From assembly GCA_039090855.1 (NCBI GenBank), contig CM077022.1, positions 70,890,971-70,954,970 of the forward strand: 64,000 nt of DNA. Direction: 5' to 3'. This stretch comes from Macrothele yani (Eukaryota > Arthropoda > Arachnida > Araneae > Macrothelidae). Both the position numbers and the translations under genes were made by a program. Below, piece after piece: positions 41,811 through 54,100 of this stretch. The notes under the pieces were generated by a model. The model was not told where the DNA came from and ran no database searches. It was given only the letters and a program-made list of their open reading frames with translations. How positions within the stretch are numbered: the stretch's first letter is position 1; each line of letters begins with the position of its first letter.

Positions 41811-43057
41811 TATTGGGTCTGTGCAAAAGTTCTACCCGTTTGTTGCAATGCAGAATTTTCGGCAAATAAAGCGTGGAGCAGTAGAGCATATAGAGGCACT
41901 AGGTTTGTCCGAGTAAGTCATTGGTAACGGAAATCACGGGCGGTGTAACATGGCATGCGATAAGGAGCACATTAGACATTGTTTACTGTACGAGTTCGGT
42001 AAAGGCAGTACTGCAGCCATGGCTTGCCGCAACATCTTTCAAGTGTATGGGGAGGATGCAGTTGATGAAAGCACATGTCGCCGTTGGTTTCGGAAATTCC
42101 GGAACGGAGACAGAAGCTGTAAAGATCAACCACGTCCTGGACATCCTTCCGTGGTTTCTGACGAGGATGTGGACTAAGCCATAACAAATGATCTACATCC
42201 AACTGTTCAGGAATTAGCGGAAACGTTGTCGGAATGCAGAACAACAGTCGAAAGACGGATGCATGCGTTTGGGTTCATCACCAAGTTTGATAAATGAGTT
42301 CCGCACCAACTTTCTGCAAAGCAACGAGAGGAGAGAATCCGCACTTGTGTTTCTTTGCTTTCTCGTCACAGAAATGAATCGTTTTGGGGACACATTGTAA
42401 CAGGTGATGAGAAATGGATACTGTACCGTAACGTAAAGCTTCGATGGACTGTGTACCAAGGTGCGGAGCCTGCTCCATCGACCTTAAAAGGAAGACTGCG
42501 TCTCAAAAAGGTTTTGTTGAGTGTTTGGTGGGATGTCCAGGGAATTATCCTTTGGGAGGTATTGGCACCTAACCAAACGATAAATGCTGACCTCTACTGC
42601 CAACCGTTGGGCATATTGTGAGAACAACTGACATCGAAACGGCCAGCACTCGTCAATCGCAAACGCGTGATCCTTCATCATGATAACGTCAGACCTCATG
42701 CTGATTTATCACTCGCCAAAAAATTACTGGACTTTGGTTGGGAAGTGTTCCTTCATCCGGCGTATTCCCCTGACCTGGCACCTACGGACTGCCATCTTTT
42801 TCGATCGTTACAGGAGGCCTTCGATCTCCAGACCTTCGATAATGTGGACGATGTGAAAACGGCATTACATGACCCTTTTGACTCTAAAACACAGGACTTT
42901 TTCCGTCGTGGGATTTACCTACTCATAGACAGATAGATGGCAAAAAGTCATACAGAATGATGGAAATTATGTTAAATCCTAGGTACGTTATTTGTTGTGT
43001 TCTCCTCCTTTCTTTGTAACCTACGAAAACTGGTAGAACTTACGCACACCCCCAATA
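41811..43057 (+). mobile_element. mariner transposon
   Basis: Inverted ends TATTGGGTCTGTGCAAAAGT (41811) and the reverse of TATTGGGGGTGTGCGTAAGT (to 43057) start in TA. The 1.25-kb length and transposase are typical of mariner. It is one of the best-preserved transposons in the window. Confidence 0.9.
41950..42982 (+). pseudogene. mariner transposase (few stops)
   Basis: The start is MACDKEHIRHCLLYEFGKGS. The paired DNA-binding domain (DESTCRRWFRKFRNGD, then LHPTVQELAETLSECRTTV), the WVPHEL-like linker (VPHQLSAKQ) and the catalytic motifs follow: VTGDEKWILY, LHHDNVRPH and YSPDLAPTDCHLFRSL, a DD-34-D triad with all three Asp present. In-frame stops lie at about 42175, 42295 and 42619, and a frameshift near 42935 precedes the usual end (QNDGNYVKS). 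It is inactive but close to an intact gene. Confidence 0.88.
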
Positions 43058-43483
43058 TATTGCCAGTTTAACAGGAATCTGCGGTACAGTCGGGCAATCA
43101 AAAATTTGTCGAAATCTCGCGTTTACAGCTCACGGCCTGAGCTAGCACGGGGGATAGAGAGGTTCACTACCCGCGAAGCAAGAATGGACGTTCTCGAAAC
43201 ATTTCTGAACATTTATTTTCGGTGGTTTATAAAAATTTATTTTGTATTTCAATATAAGCATAGATACTTTTTCGTATTTGCACGTTTTTTAAAGAAAGCA
43301 AGATTTAAAAGATACAGCCCCAGCGATGGATAAATGTAAAGAGATAACTTATCGAGGTGAATCGGTAGGAATAGCTGTATACCAATGATTCTTTGACACC
43401 TGGATGCCGATCTTGCTGCTACTAAGGGTCAGGGAAGAGAGAAATTATTTTGTTTTTCTTTTCGGATAAACGTAAATAAAGGA

Positions 43484-43547
43484 AAAAGCACAGATAGAAA
43501 AAAAGGAAAAAGCACAGATAAAAAAAGGAAAAAGCACAGATAGAGAG
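43484..43547. repeat. Short tandem repeat, ~20-bp unit
   Basis: Three to four copies of GGAAAAAGCACAGATA plus a variable A run. Confidence 0.75.
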
Positions 43548-43588
43548 ATAGGAGGAAGCGTAGTTGCGCATACGGATGAAACCCTGTT

Positions 43589-43643
43589 CGTCACTTGTTA
43601 AGGGACAATGAGATGTCGTCACTTGTTAAGGGACAATGAGATG
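43589..43643. repeat. 28-bp direct tandem duplication
   Basis: The text CGTCACTTGTTAAGGGACAA followed by TGAGATG(T/C) is present twice in tandem with one base difference, so the duplication is recent. Confidence 0.9.
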
Positions 43644-43739
43644 CTAAAATTCTGCTAAAAAAACCTCCAGGCGGTTAATTGTTTGCAAAGAAGCTCATAC
43701 CTTCAAGCGATGTAAAACAGTGCTAAAGAGAAATCGTCT

Positions 43740-43741
<2 letters not shown>

Positions 43742-43801
<60 letters not shown>
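43742..43801. repeat. (GA)n microsatellite
   Basis: About 30 GA units, uninterrupted. Confidence 0.95.
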
Positions 43802-43804
<3 letters not shown>

Positions 43805-44489
43805 TTTCAACTTCTTTCTATTCATTGTTTTTTGGTCAGTAGGAGTGGTTTTGCTATTTGTGTGTGGGTAATAGGTCTGAGGGCTTTTGGTTTTTGAGTA
43901 GGGAAGGGAGGTTTGGAAGTTAACCACGGTAAGAAGAGCATACTTCCGCGCACCAGCAAAGGATAATGTCCGATTAAAAATGGAGAAGCAAGAGCCGCAA
44001 TTCGGCATCCAAGACTCCTCGATGCCGTTGCGTGGATCCCCGGAAAGGACCAGAATAGTAAACAAAAATAAATAAATAGTTTTTTCATTCTTGTTGGGAG
44101 TTATCTTTCCTCCAGTGATAATAACCCTCCACCTCAGCCACCGTCAAATAAATTCCGATAACTTGATTTATCTTTTATATTTCAAGAGACTTCAGTTTCC
44201 CCTCGATTTTCAGATTTTGAATTTCATGTCTTTTTACTTTTCAGCATGGAAAAACTGTTCGCTAGTGAAGTAAATTAACAAAAGGAACGAAAGCAAAACT
44301 TGCAGCTGTATTCTTGGATGAATCTAGTTTGTCGTTGAGCACAGAGCTCCACCCAGATGAGTTTTCAGTACCCCTTCCTGGTTCTGAGACCCTGTTTCAG
44401 CTGTAATGTACTTCAGCTATAAAACGATTTTAATTCGGTAACAATGCAAAGAGTAGCACTGGAAATTTCCCTTGCCATCTTTGAAAATC

Positions 44490-45046
44490 GAAGGAAGTGC
44501 AGTGTTTTCAGACGAGTCACGATTCAACTTGGGCCGGTATGAGGCACCTTGCAGCTTCATACCGGCCCAACGCCCTGCGTCATGGCTTGGGGCGTCATTG
44601 GGTTGAACTCGCGATCTCGTCTGATACGAATTGAGGGAACCCTCAACAGCCACCGATACATCAGGGAGGTTTTACAGGCAGAGGTGATGTCCTTCCTTCA
44701 GAATTGTCCTGGCGTTATATTCCAGCAGGAAATTGCCCGGCCACACGTGTCCCAGAATATCCAAGATCTCTTCTATGCTCTTCTTCCGTGGCCTACACGG
44801 TCGCCAGACATGTCCCCGATCGAACATCTCTGGGACATGGTAGCTAAAAGACTGGCCCGTCAAGCGTCTCCGCCAGTCCCCCCAAATGAACTCTGGTCTC
44901 GCATAGAAGCCGCCAGACAGGCTATTCCCCAGGACGATGTCAAAAACCACTTCCATTCAATGCCACACAGTGTAGAAAGTGTTATTGTTGTACGAAGCGA
45001 GAAAATCTTGTATAGCTCTACAAATGTAATTGGTTATCTCCTGTAA
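44490..45046 (+). pseudogene. Tcb/Tc1-like transposase, 3' half
   Basis: Text starts at FSDESRFNLG near 44510, with the first catalytic Asp. It then jumps by a deletion to AWGVIGLNSRSRLIRIEGTL and continues to PDMSPIEHLWDMVAKRLARQ and a C-terminal HFHSMPHSVESVI. The second catalytic motif reads FQQEIARPH in place of FQQDNARPH, so Asp is Glu and Asn is Ile. It belongs to the same family as the copy at 32043-33450. No terminal repeats are found. Confidence 0.82.
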
Positions 45047-45207
45047 CATGAGGAATCTGTGATGTAAATTAAATTTGAACAGCGCGATTCTTTCTTGGTG
45101 TTCAAGTTTTCACAAACACTAGTGTAATTTAACTCTCATCTTTAGTTTCCTTTCCCTATGTCAATTTTGAGTTCGTTCTTTTTAGGCTTTTCAACCTTAA
45201 CGTTATA

Positions 45208-45457
45208 CACTGAAGAGCAATTGAATTAGAGATATCTGTCTAGTAACGTGTAGCACCACCTTTCGCCTTCATGACGGCGGCGATTCGTCTCGGCATGGAC
45301 TCGACAAGACACCGGAAGCGTTGGGAAGCCATACGGATCCACGACCCCTGAACAAGCTCCCACAGTTCACGAAGATTTGATGGAGGGGGTCATCTCCCTC
45401 GATGGCACATTTGCATAACGCCAGCTGTCTCTAATTCAATTGCTCTTCAGTGTACTA
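45208..45457. mobile_element. MITE derived from the Tc1 at 29676-30838
   Basis: The first about 200 bases match the left end of the Tc1 at 29676, and the last about 48 match its right end, joined at about 45410. About 0.9 kb of transposase is missing. Inverted ends CACTGAAGAGCAATTGAATT (45211) and its reverse (to 45455) are intact, so it could have been moved by the parent transposase. Confidence 0.9.
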
Positions 45458-46808
45458 TTATGTATGATATGCTGCATATTCGCTGTCAACCGAGTTAGCT
45501 ATTATAGTTTGCGTGATACAATTTTTGAATTGCATGTGTTATATCGATTATCGGACATTGCATTTTTGAATGTCGTCACTTTATTGGACAACATTCAAAA
45601 ATCAGATTTCAACAATGTGTATTTTGTTTACTGTTTCCGTTACCCATTTGTGTTACATCAAAATTTATTGCTGGGGATTTATTTTTCTACTGTTGGGGAA
45701 GATGCATAGCATCGATAATCAGAGATGGAAACGGGTCAACGGCTCAACGGGTTGACAATTTCTTGCGGGTCCAACGGGTGGGGTCAAGGTGTTCCTGACC
45801 CGGTTTTATTCCCGTTTTATTTTTGGAAAAAGAAAAATATATTTAAAAAAAAAATGCAAAAAATGCGCGTTGTGTAATTCTGTAGTTGATACTGGTGCCC
45901 ACGTAGTGAATAATGATTTGCCATGCAAAAATATTGTCGTCTCTTTCTTACAGCAACGAAGATTTCCACCGACCGACGTCAGACACACTGACATTATATC
46001 GTAAAAAGATACTTCCTTTGCGTTCCTTTACAGTGCGATTGTCCAGGGCAAGGTACAGGCAAACGCCATTCGCCTGCTTCTCAGCTGATTCACTCTCTTC
46101 GTGCGAAGTTCACTGTATGACTAGGAGTTACTTTTCACATAGCATCTTTTACATTGAGCATTCAGAGGTTTCCGGTTATTGTGCTAACATCCCGTTCCCG
46201 TGACATGCCATGTCGAAATTAACTCCTTATTTGTTAATATGGATGAATTTAATATTTGAATTTGAAATTGAATTTATTGAATATTCTGCCATTCATCATA
46301 GCAATACCATACATGACAGAATTCTACACAGCAACGCATTATTACAGTAAATCTGTGCTAAGTAGTTAAACAAAAGAAAATAAAGTTTTAGTAATGTATC
46401 CGTAGTATGTTATAACACAATTACAATAAACATTCCATTAATTACAATTAAAGAACTTGCACAATTAAACCAAAATGTATGAAGCAGATGTTAAGAAATG
46501 TAAAAGAATAATCTATGTCTACATATAGCACTGTATGGGGATAACATGGAGCCAGGGAAAAGGGCTTTAAAGAAAAAGCCTGACGAGCCCCTGGTCCCAA
46601 AGAAGTGTGTGACAGGCCAAGAACACAGTCACAAAAATTCAAAGTGAGACACGAATCATCATAATAGTACAGGTGAGTTAAGGAAAACATGATGATAATC
46701 AACTGTAATTAAAAATTAGGTGTCATATAGACAGTACAGTTATAATACGCAGTAATCTTAACACATGCCAACATAACCACGGATAAGCAAAGTATATAAA
46801 AATAATGA

Positions 46809-47115
46809 TCATATGTAGAGGATTTTAGGAAGGGAGTGTCTGACCCCAGGTCTTAAACAACCCTTAGAAATAGTAAGCTAGGAGATTTGGGCTAGAGTGC
46901 CCGATAAGGAAGTAACACGGAAGCGAAGTAGAAAGGGGTAGGAAGAAGCCCTTATTTATTACCGGGGGCCCAGTACCCGGGGTCCGACGGTTTAACGTGC
47001 CCATCCGACGCACGGCGAATATTTAGGGGATCGAGCGTTCATACCTGCCTGGGATCGAACCTGAGGTCCTTTCCGCGGCAGTCACGAACGTTACCCACTA
47101 GGCCACCCGCGGCCC
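46809..47115 (-). repeat. tRNA-derived SINE, family 3, full length
   Basis: Read on the minus strand, it starts GGGCCGCGGGTGGCCTAGTG with a B box (AGGTTCGATCC) and ends in a CATATGATCA-type tail. Flanks AAAATAATGA and AAAGTAATGA are a near-exact target duplication. It lies within a hAT-type element. Confidence 0.87.
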
Positions 47116-47354
47116 AAAGTAATGAATGATTTAGTTAGGACATTTATATATATACACCAAACCAATGTAACCGGAAAAATACACATCCCAAGAATGTCTG
47201 TACAGCACATTAAACAATCATACAGCAATAAACAAACCAAAATCAACAAGACAGAATAATGTGCCACTATATCCCAGAAAAGAAATCAAGGTATCAATTC
47301 AAATCATATCAGCCAGCCAATAATTCAGTAGTTAATACTCTCCTGAATGCCCTT

Positions 47355-47629
47355 GGAGGTTGAGAAAGGCGTCGAGGCCAACAAATACGTGCTTGTTGAA
47401 AACTACAAGGGGAAGAGTGAATGCTGGAAATTGTTTCGTCTCATTAAGGAACAGGTGAATAATTAATTCTGTGTTGTTTGCTCTTGCTTGTTGCTCAAAA
47501 TGTGGAAAGTGTATGATTACAAAGAAAGATATCGACGGTGTAATAAAAGATTTTGGAACCAAGAATCTAAAGGACCATATGAAAGTTTGCGCACCTCCAT
47601 CAAAGCATGGAAAGAATGAACAATCTAAA
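47355..47629 (+). pseudogene. BED-type zinc finger (hAT transposase N-terminus)
   Basis: The text KGKSECWKLFRLIKEQ, followed after a frame break or small intron by CCSKCGKCMITKKDIDGVIK and TKNLKDHMKVC, has the Trp-Phe, C-x2-C and H-x-C spacing of BED fingers, which bind element ends in hAT transposases. A possible splice donor (CAG/GTGAAT) lies at the break. No downstream catalytic domain is found. Confidence 0.62.
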
Positions 47630-47986
47630 TAAATTAAAAAAAAATACATTTGTGTAATCGTAAATAATGATTCCTATTTGCATTGTACTCCATGGTTACG
47701 GTCATAGTCAGCCATTACTTCTGGATTACGCAAAATAGTGGCACTAAAAATGGCACTAAAATTTAGCAAGTAACCAAATTTTATTATTAAAAAAAGGATT
47801 TCAGTTATTAAACATCAAGCAGTTATTGGGATGAGCATATATATTACGTTTATATGTATATATATATAAATTGAATTTTGAATTTTTAGTTCAAAGCAGA
47901 TTTGTCCGGGTCAGTTACGGGTTCGGATCGGGTCCAGTTATGGGACGTCCGGGTCCGAAATTTTTGACCCGATTCCAACGCTTTCA

Positions 47987-48617
47987 ATAATACCAAAATG
48001 ATATTTCATTCGAAGCTGACGTCAAAAATTCCTGGCTATTTCTTTAACCAATTTCATATGAAGTTTCCCCTCAAAAAATTTGTAAAATCGTTTTACTGAG
48101 GCCAGCTTAGTCGCGAGGCTATCATCACCCCCCCCCCCCACCGACCCTCCGAGACGTAAACCGGGGTATAACTGTATTTTGTCATCCTAGTTGTAAACTG
48201 CATCCTGTTCTCCAATTCACTTCTCAGTAGGGGATTTCAGGAAGTTACGTTCAGACCTCTGCGCCTTCTCCTTGAACTGTGTCCGTTACCTTCGTGTACT
48301 CACTAGGACAATTGATGATTCCTAGTAGCATTTATACATGGATGACTGAGCGCTGAGAAGGAGTTTCGTGTTAATTTGCTCATCCAAGAAATTTTTCGAC
48401 CTAATAATCACATACAGGGAATTCACTTCCTGCAATGAAAGAATAATTTCTCAATGGGAATGATTTTCGCTTCGTACACCGGTGATTGTATGTCACTCAT
48501 GCAACTTCTTCCTTTGTACGAAGATATTAACTGTTTCCTTCCCATTCAGGAAAGAGCGCAACTGAAACTTTAAAGAAATAACAATTTAAAATTAAATAAA
48601 AATAAAAATAAAAAAGA
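47987..48617. other. Unassigned stretch
   Basis: No gene or element is recognised. A C run lies near 48128-48139 and A-rich text near 48580-48616. Confidence 0.5.
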
Positions 48618-49012
48618 GCATTCACTACTGACCAAAATTGGGGAAACCTTTCCGAAAATTGGTATTTCTGAGGTTTAATGTCTCATAAACATGTCTTTTT
48701 TCGAATAATACCATAATATTAAATATCATTAGAAAGATGATTTAATGCAAAATGTAATGCAGCACACTTTATTAAAAACCTGCATATTAAAAGCAGTTAT
48801 ATACAGAAAACCATGCTAAAGCGTATTACATAACTGCTCACCATTTCTTTCAGCACTTAGTTGTGAAACCTTTTCCCGCAATAGCAGCCTTACAACAGCG
48901 TCACATGAAGTGAACCAAACGTTTTAGTTCATCAGGTGTTATAATGTGAAACCAAGATTGTATGATTGCTTCTGTCAATGATGCTTTATTCCTCGGTTGC
49001 CTCTGACTATAG
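48618..49012 (-). pseudogene. Tc1-like element, 3' end fragment
   Basis: An end-like text (ACTACTGACCAAAATTGGGG) is at 48627. On the minus strand a short C-terminal transposase tail is read near 48940-48855 (LKRLVHFM, then RCCKAAIAGKGFTTKC and stop), which matches the SMPRR-KGY-TKY ending of Tc1 proteins. The rest is missing. Confidence 0.6.
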
Positions 49013-49330
49013 GTATACGTATATACACTATATTGAAAAAGTCACCGGACACCTAGAAGAGAAACACAACATACCATTTATTGACATACATTAGTACGGT
49101 GTCTGTCCACCTTTGGCCTAAGTCACGTTTTTCTGAGCTCCGTGTAGTGTGCCCATTTAGTGTGTTTTATCGTGTGGTTCGTCATTTTCCTTTCGTGTTC
49201 CTTCAAGCTGAAGGTTCGTGCTTTGTTTTGATACATCTCCCAAGTTGGTGAGTAGTTTATTTTTTCTGTTATCATCATTTGAATTGTCGACCGAGCTGGT
49301 CGATTTCTCAGGCAGCCCTCGTCATTAACA

Positions 49331-51143
49331 ATGGCGGCGGCTGCTGCTGATAAGAGCGATGTCCACGCCCATATCAGCGAGGCATTTCCTGCCGCCTCCT
49401 CCTCCTCCTCGACACGAGACCAATCTCCTCCAATGCTTGTAGGTGACGTCACCCAACCACTAGAAGTGGAAAGTGACTCCTCAACTACAGCTCAAGCTTC
49501 TTGCCCTGCTTCGACCAGTGACGTCAGTGCAGCGCAACTCTCTGTTGCTTTAAGTGAAGACATGGATGTGTCTGACAGCGCTGCTAATTTACCCTCTACT
49601 TCAACTCAGTTCAAACAGCCGGTTACGTTGCAGCCCTCACGCTCGAGTCCTGCTCCTAGGGCATACTCTGCCGCTCTTACTGGAACAAAAGCTCCTTCCA
49701 AGTTTGTTGCAGAAGTCTTACCAGACTCGTACGTCATTGTTGATGGCCTTACTGCCACCATAGATATTCCCGAAGATTCCCCAGCGGGAAAACAATTCTA
49801 TTCTAGAATGGACTTCGGAGTGTGTTTTGTCAACTTTTACAAAGTTGAAAGAATATAGTACGGCTCTCAAGCAGATACTTCCAGCTGGAGCCAGTATTAC
49901 TCATATGGCTCGAAAACCTCGAGCTGTGTTAGTGTACTTTGCTCTTAAAGAGCATGCGGATCTTGTCTTGACAGAAGGTTTGTCCCTCAAAGACGTCCAT
50001 CTTCTACCAGAACCTGTCTCTCAGCGTCCAATCCAGGTTACATTTTATCCGGTTCCACCTGAGGTGTCAGACGTTACGCTGTGCACTGTACTCAGTAAGT
50101 TCGGCCGAGTTGTTGGGCCAGTTACTACTCTTTCAGCCGCGCCGAGAGATCCAGACGATAAATCCATAGGAGGATTTCGCCGCAGTGCAAGAGTGATCTT
50201 TCCATCTGATGAACATTTGCTCGCCTGCCCAAAGGTGCTCAACGTTCGTTGTGGACAGCAACGTAGGAGAATTGAAGTGACTACCTTCCTCCACTGCACT
50301 TTTTGCCACGGAGAGAATCATTTACGTGTGCATTGCCCACATCTAGCATCACAGGCTCCTAATAATTCTCCTACAACTTCTGGCCCTCTTCTGAGCCGAG
50401 CAACACCTTCTTCCACTGCACAGAAAGCTTCAGAATCGAAACTTTCACAAAAGTCGACTGCAGGAGTTGGTCAACGCGTGTCTACGGACCCTTTATCCTT
50501 CGACCAGCAACTGGATTTTCCCTCACTTAATTGTTCGCTTCCCATGCGTCGTCATTCTGTAGCGGAGTCCCCTTCAGGGGGTTTCTCCACTGCCCTTATC
50601 ATTGATACTTCTAAATCTGCTGATGACGGATTTTCTGGCCACGAATCTCGAGTTGATGAGAGCTCAACTGAGCCTTCGCTGAAACGTCGTGGTTCTTCTC
50701 GAAGACGCCCACCGAAGAAGCCGACTGCCGCATCACCCCGCACCTCTCCCCGTACTGGTAGTACCTCTCGAAAGAATTCACCATCAAAGGCTGCTACCTC
50801 TTCTGTCCAGGCCGACGAAGAGCCTCCTCTTAAATTTGACGATCTTGTCGAATACCTTAAGGATGGCTCGGTTCCTACTGGGCCGATTTCATTTGAAGAT
50901 TTACATCAATACCTGTCACATAAGACAGACCACTCCACAACGCATGCTTTACTCTCAAAGTATGCATCGTTTCTCCCTCTAGTGCATGAACAGATCCAAG
51001 TCCTTAATCAATGCATCTCCCGCCTTCGCAAGGAACATCCGTGGGCTAAAACCTATTTTAATCGACTCAAATCATTTCCTCCTGTTGTGAAGGCTCTTCA
51101 GCAAGCATTAATGGAAAAAAGTCTTCAAGATTGTATCTCTTAA
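49331..51143 (+). pseudogene. Tx1-type LINE ORF1 (nucleic-acid-binding protein), one frameshift
   Basis: ORF1 would coat the element RNA. It starts MAAAAADKSDVHAHISEAF and is low in complexity and rich in Ser/Thr for about 110 residues. A folded part begins around FVAEVLPDSYVIVDGLTATI. A frameshift near 49830 moves reading to the second frame (49827-51143), which holds FYPVPPEVSDVTLCTVLSKF, an RRM-like fold by eye, and a zinc knuckle CTFCHGENHLRVHCP, followed by a basic Ser/Pro-rich region (KRRGSSRRRPPKKPTAASP) and an acidic C-terminal domain. The stop is at 51141-51143. One knuckle is recognised. Confidence 0.8.
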
Positions 51144-54100
51144 TTGCAGGGGATTTGCATCCCCATTTTCTAATGCCTTGGTACATGAAGACCTCACTCC
51201 GTTAGGAGCTGATCTTCTCTTACTACAAGAAACTAATTGCCAATCCACTACGATATTCTCACGATGGCGCCAGTGAACTACACATTTCACCACGCCTACC
51301 AACTATCATCCCATAGTGGTCTAGCTATAGGTATCCGCCATACTTTCAACTCCATAATCACCTCTTTTTCGGTTCGAAACTTATGTCGAGACCTATTACA
51401 GTGTGCATCATTCACCATAGCTTCCACATCTTATCATATATTTAATATTTATATTCCAAGCTCTTCAACCCACTTGACAATACTTTTACTCGCCTTCGTC
51501 GTGCCTTGTCTCGCATTCCTCCCATTGATCATGTTTTAATTGGAGGGGATTTCAATTGCACTCTGAATCCTACCCTGGACCGATCTCCTTCCACCAGAGA
51601 ACGCCGTGTTAACTTGGTGAATCTTCTTCAGTCAGTGGTCTCCGACAACTCATTCATTGATGTTCACCGTCACTTCCATCCTTCATCGACTGTACATACT
51701 TGGCGCTCGCAACATAATGAAAATCCGTACACAGCTCGCCTTGACAGATACTACGCCTCATCTACTCTGCTTACAGCTGTGGCAGAATCTATTATCACTC
51801 CTACAGCTTCTTCTGACCATTGTGCCATCGTTCTTATTATTCAAGCAGTTCCAGCACAACCCCGTACAATTCGTCCATGGACTCTTGACGACACTCTTCT
51901 TACAGATCCAGACTTCTGTACTTCAGTACGCTCCTTCCTTGAGGACAAACGACCTCAACTTCAATCAGCTCCTTGTGGTCTGACGTTTTGGTTGGACATT
52001 AAACAGCAACTCGTTCTCCACGTTCGCAAACTTTCTTTTAAAGCAAAAACGCTTCAAACCATGCGTCTCAACCATGTCCGTTCCATGCTCTCCATCCTAA
52101 GCCTAAGTGATCCTCTCTTCTGCCACTATCAAGAAGAACTGCGATCAATCCTCCTTCCTCTGGCTCAACAAGCTCTACGACGTCTCCGGCTACAACATCT
52201 ATCGCCAGACGCATCCAATTACGATTTCCTTACATCCATGGAAAAAACACGAACAGCATCGAATTCACTTCGGCACCTTCGCCTCGCATCTGGAGAGGTG
52301 TCTGATGATCCACTCACTCTATGTTCCCAGGTCCGAAAATTCTATACAGAGAAGTTCTGTGAATCTCCTCCGCCATCCTCTTCAGCTTTGGCATCACTTC
52401 TTTCTAACCTGCCACAAGTTCCTCCCCATCTTGCCTCTTCCCTCCTCCTTCCTCCCACGTTCTCTGAACTATCCTCTACGTTTTCTTCTTTAAACTCTAG
52501 GGCCGCACCGGGTCCGGACGGCCTCACTTTCCTCTTCTATAAAACCTTTCTACCTCTCCTTCTACCATTTCTCTTTTCTGCACTTTCTGCTGCTTTCAAT
52601 CACTCCCCTCTACCAAGGCGATTCACAGTAGCATATGTTGTACTATTCCTAAGAAAGGTGATCTCCTTGACCTGGGGAATTGGCGCCCTATCTCCCTCTT
52701 AAATCTAGATTATAAACTTTATACTAAACTTCTTTCCCAACGCCTTAACCCCATTCTCACTCACATTCTCTCCCCAAATCAAACTTACACAGTTCCCGGC
52801 CGTTCACTTTCTCATAACATCCATCTACTAAATGATCTAATCCATCTTGCCCGATCTCGCTCTGAACCCCTAGCCTTCTCTCTCTTGACCAACAATCCGC
52901 TTTTGATAATATCTCACATTCCTATCTATCGGCTACACTCCTTCACTTCGGTTTTCCTCCTTCCTTCGTCTCTCTTCTTTTCTCACTCTATCAAGACGCC
53001 GTTCTCCAGGTCAAGCTGCCCACCTTTCTCACAGCGCCTATTCCCTTCCGCCGGGGAGTGCGGCAGGGTTGCCCACTCTCCGGACAACTCTTTGCAATCG
53101 CAATTGAACCCTTCCTCCGCTCTGTACACCAATCCTTTAAAGCAGTTCTGCCACCACTCTCTGCCTGCACAAGACATCATGCCACTACCTCTGTTGCATA
53201 CGCAGATGATGTCACCATCTGCATCCGTCATGACTCACAGTTTCCGTGTCTCCAACGTCTATTCGCAGCTTATGCCTCATGCTCCGGTGCAGCGCTCAAC
53301 TCATCTAAAAGCACTGGTTTATGGTGCGGCTCATGGGCACATCGTGTAGACACCCCTTGGGGAGCAAGCTGGTCGTCCATCTCACAGCGCTTCCTTGGAG
53401 TTCATCTTGGTTCCTTGCAAGCTGCCCCCTCTCTACACGTGGAATGCTATTCACATACGCTTGCTCAGGTCAACTGCCTCCTGGAGGAGAGCCCAGTTCT
53501 GCTCATCATTCTTCCAGAGAGCTCGCCTCTCTCGAACTTACCTGATTTCCTTGTGCACACACTCTTGGCTTGGTGTCAAGTCTCTACAACTCCGCCTTCA
53601 TGAAATTACCCGATGTCTTACTTCTCTGATATGGACCTGCCACCACTGGGTCAGTGTCACAAAGCTTTGCCTCCCTCCGGATCACGGCGGCGTCGGACTC
53701 CTTGATACACAGGAGTACTACAAGGCCGTCAGAATTACTACTTTTCTCCGTCTCTTCACGTCGCCAGTACCAGATGCCGTTTTAGCTAGGGACGTCATCG
53801 CCTCCCCGAGCAACCCTAACTTTTCTTTTCTCTCCTTACTACTCATGGACCACCGACCCCTCACCCTCATTCGACTTTCCCCTGTTTACCGTGAAGCTCT
53901 AACTTTCCTTCGTTCCCTCCCTCTCTCTCGTTCTCCACCTGATTCCACAACTGAGCTCCTTGCTGAACCCCCTCTTTTATTCTTCGATTATTCACCCTCT
54001 CATCTTCCGTACTTTGCCTATCCTAACTGGCTCCGAGCAGGTGTAGTAACAGTTAAAGATCTCACTAACCCTGACCTTTCTTGGCGACCCTTCGCCAGCC

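Larger units (their letters stand above)
43058..44489. other. Unassigned stretch with simple repeats
   Basis: No gene or element is recognised. Simple repeats inside are listed separately. Open frames on the minus strand at 43703-44088 owe part of their length to the (GA)n tract. Confidence 0.5.
45719..47986 (+). mobile_element. hAT-type element with BED-finger remnant
   Basis: The left end is CAGAGATGGAAACGGGTCAA, and the right end, read inward, is AGCGTTGGAATCGGGTCA. Flanks TCGATAAT and TCAATAAT would be an 8-bp target duplication with one mismatch. Repeated CGGGTC/GGGTCC text near both ends is typical of Ac-type hAT subterminal regions. Only a BED zinc finger is left of the protein. A SINE is inserted at 46809-47115. 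Confidence 0.65.

Noticed and set aside
43703..44065. Ser/Leu-repeat protein on the minus strand
   Set aside because: It is the translation of the (GA)n microsatellite.
49123..49452. A minus-strand gene opposite the start of LINE ORF1
   Set aside because: It is a mirror frame of the ORF1 alanine- and serine-rich region.
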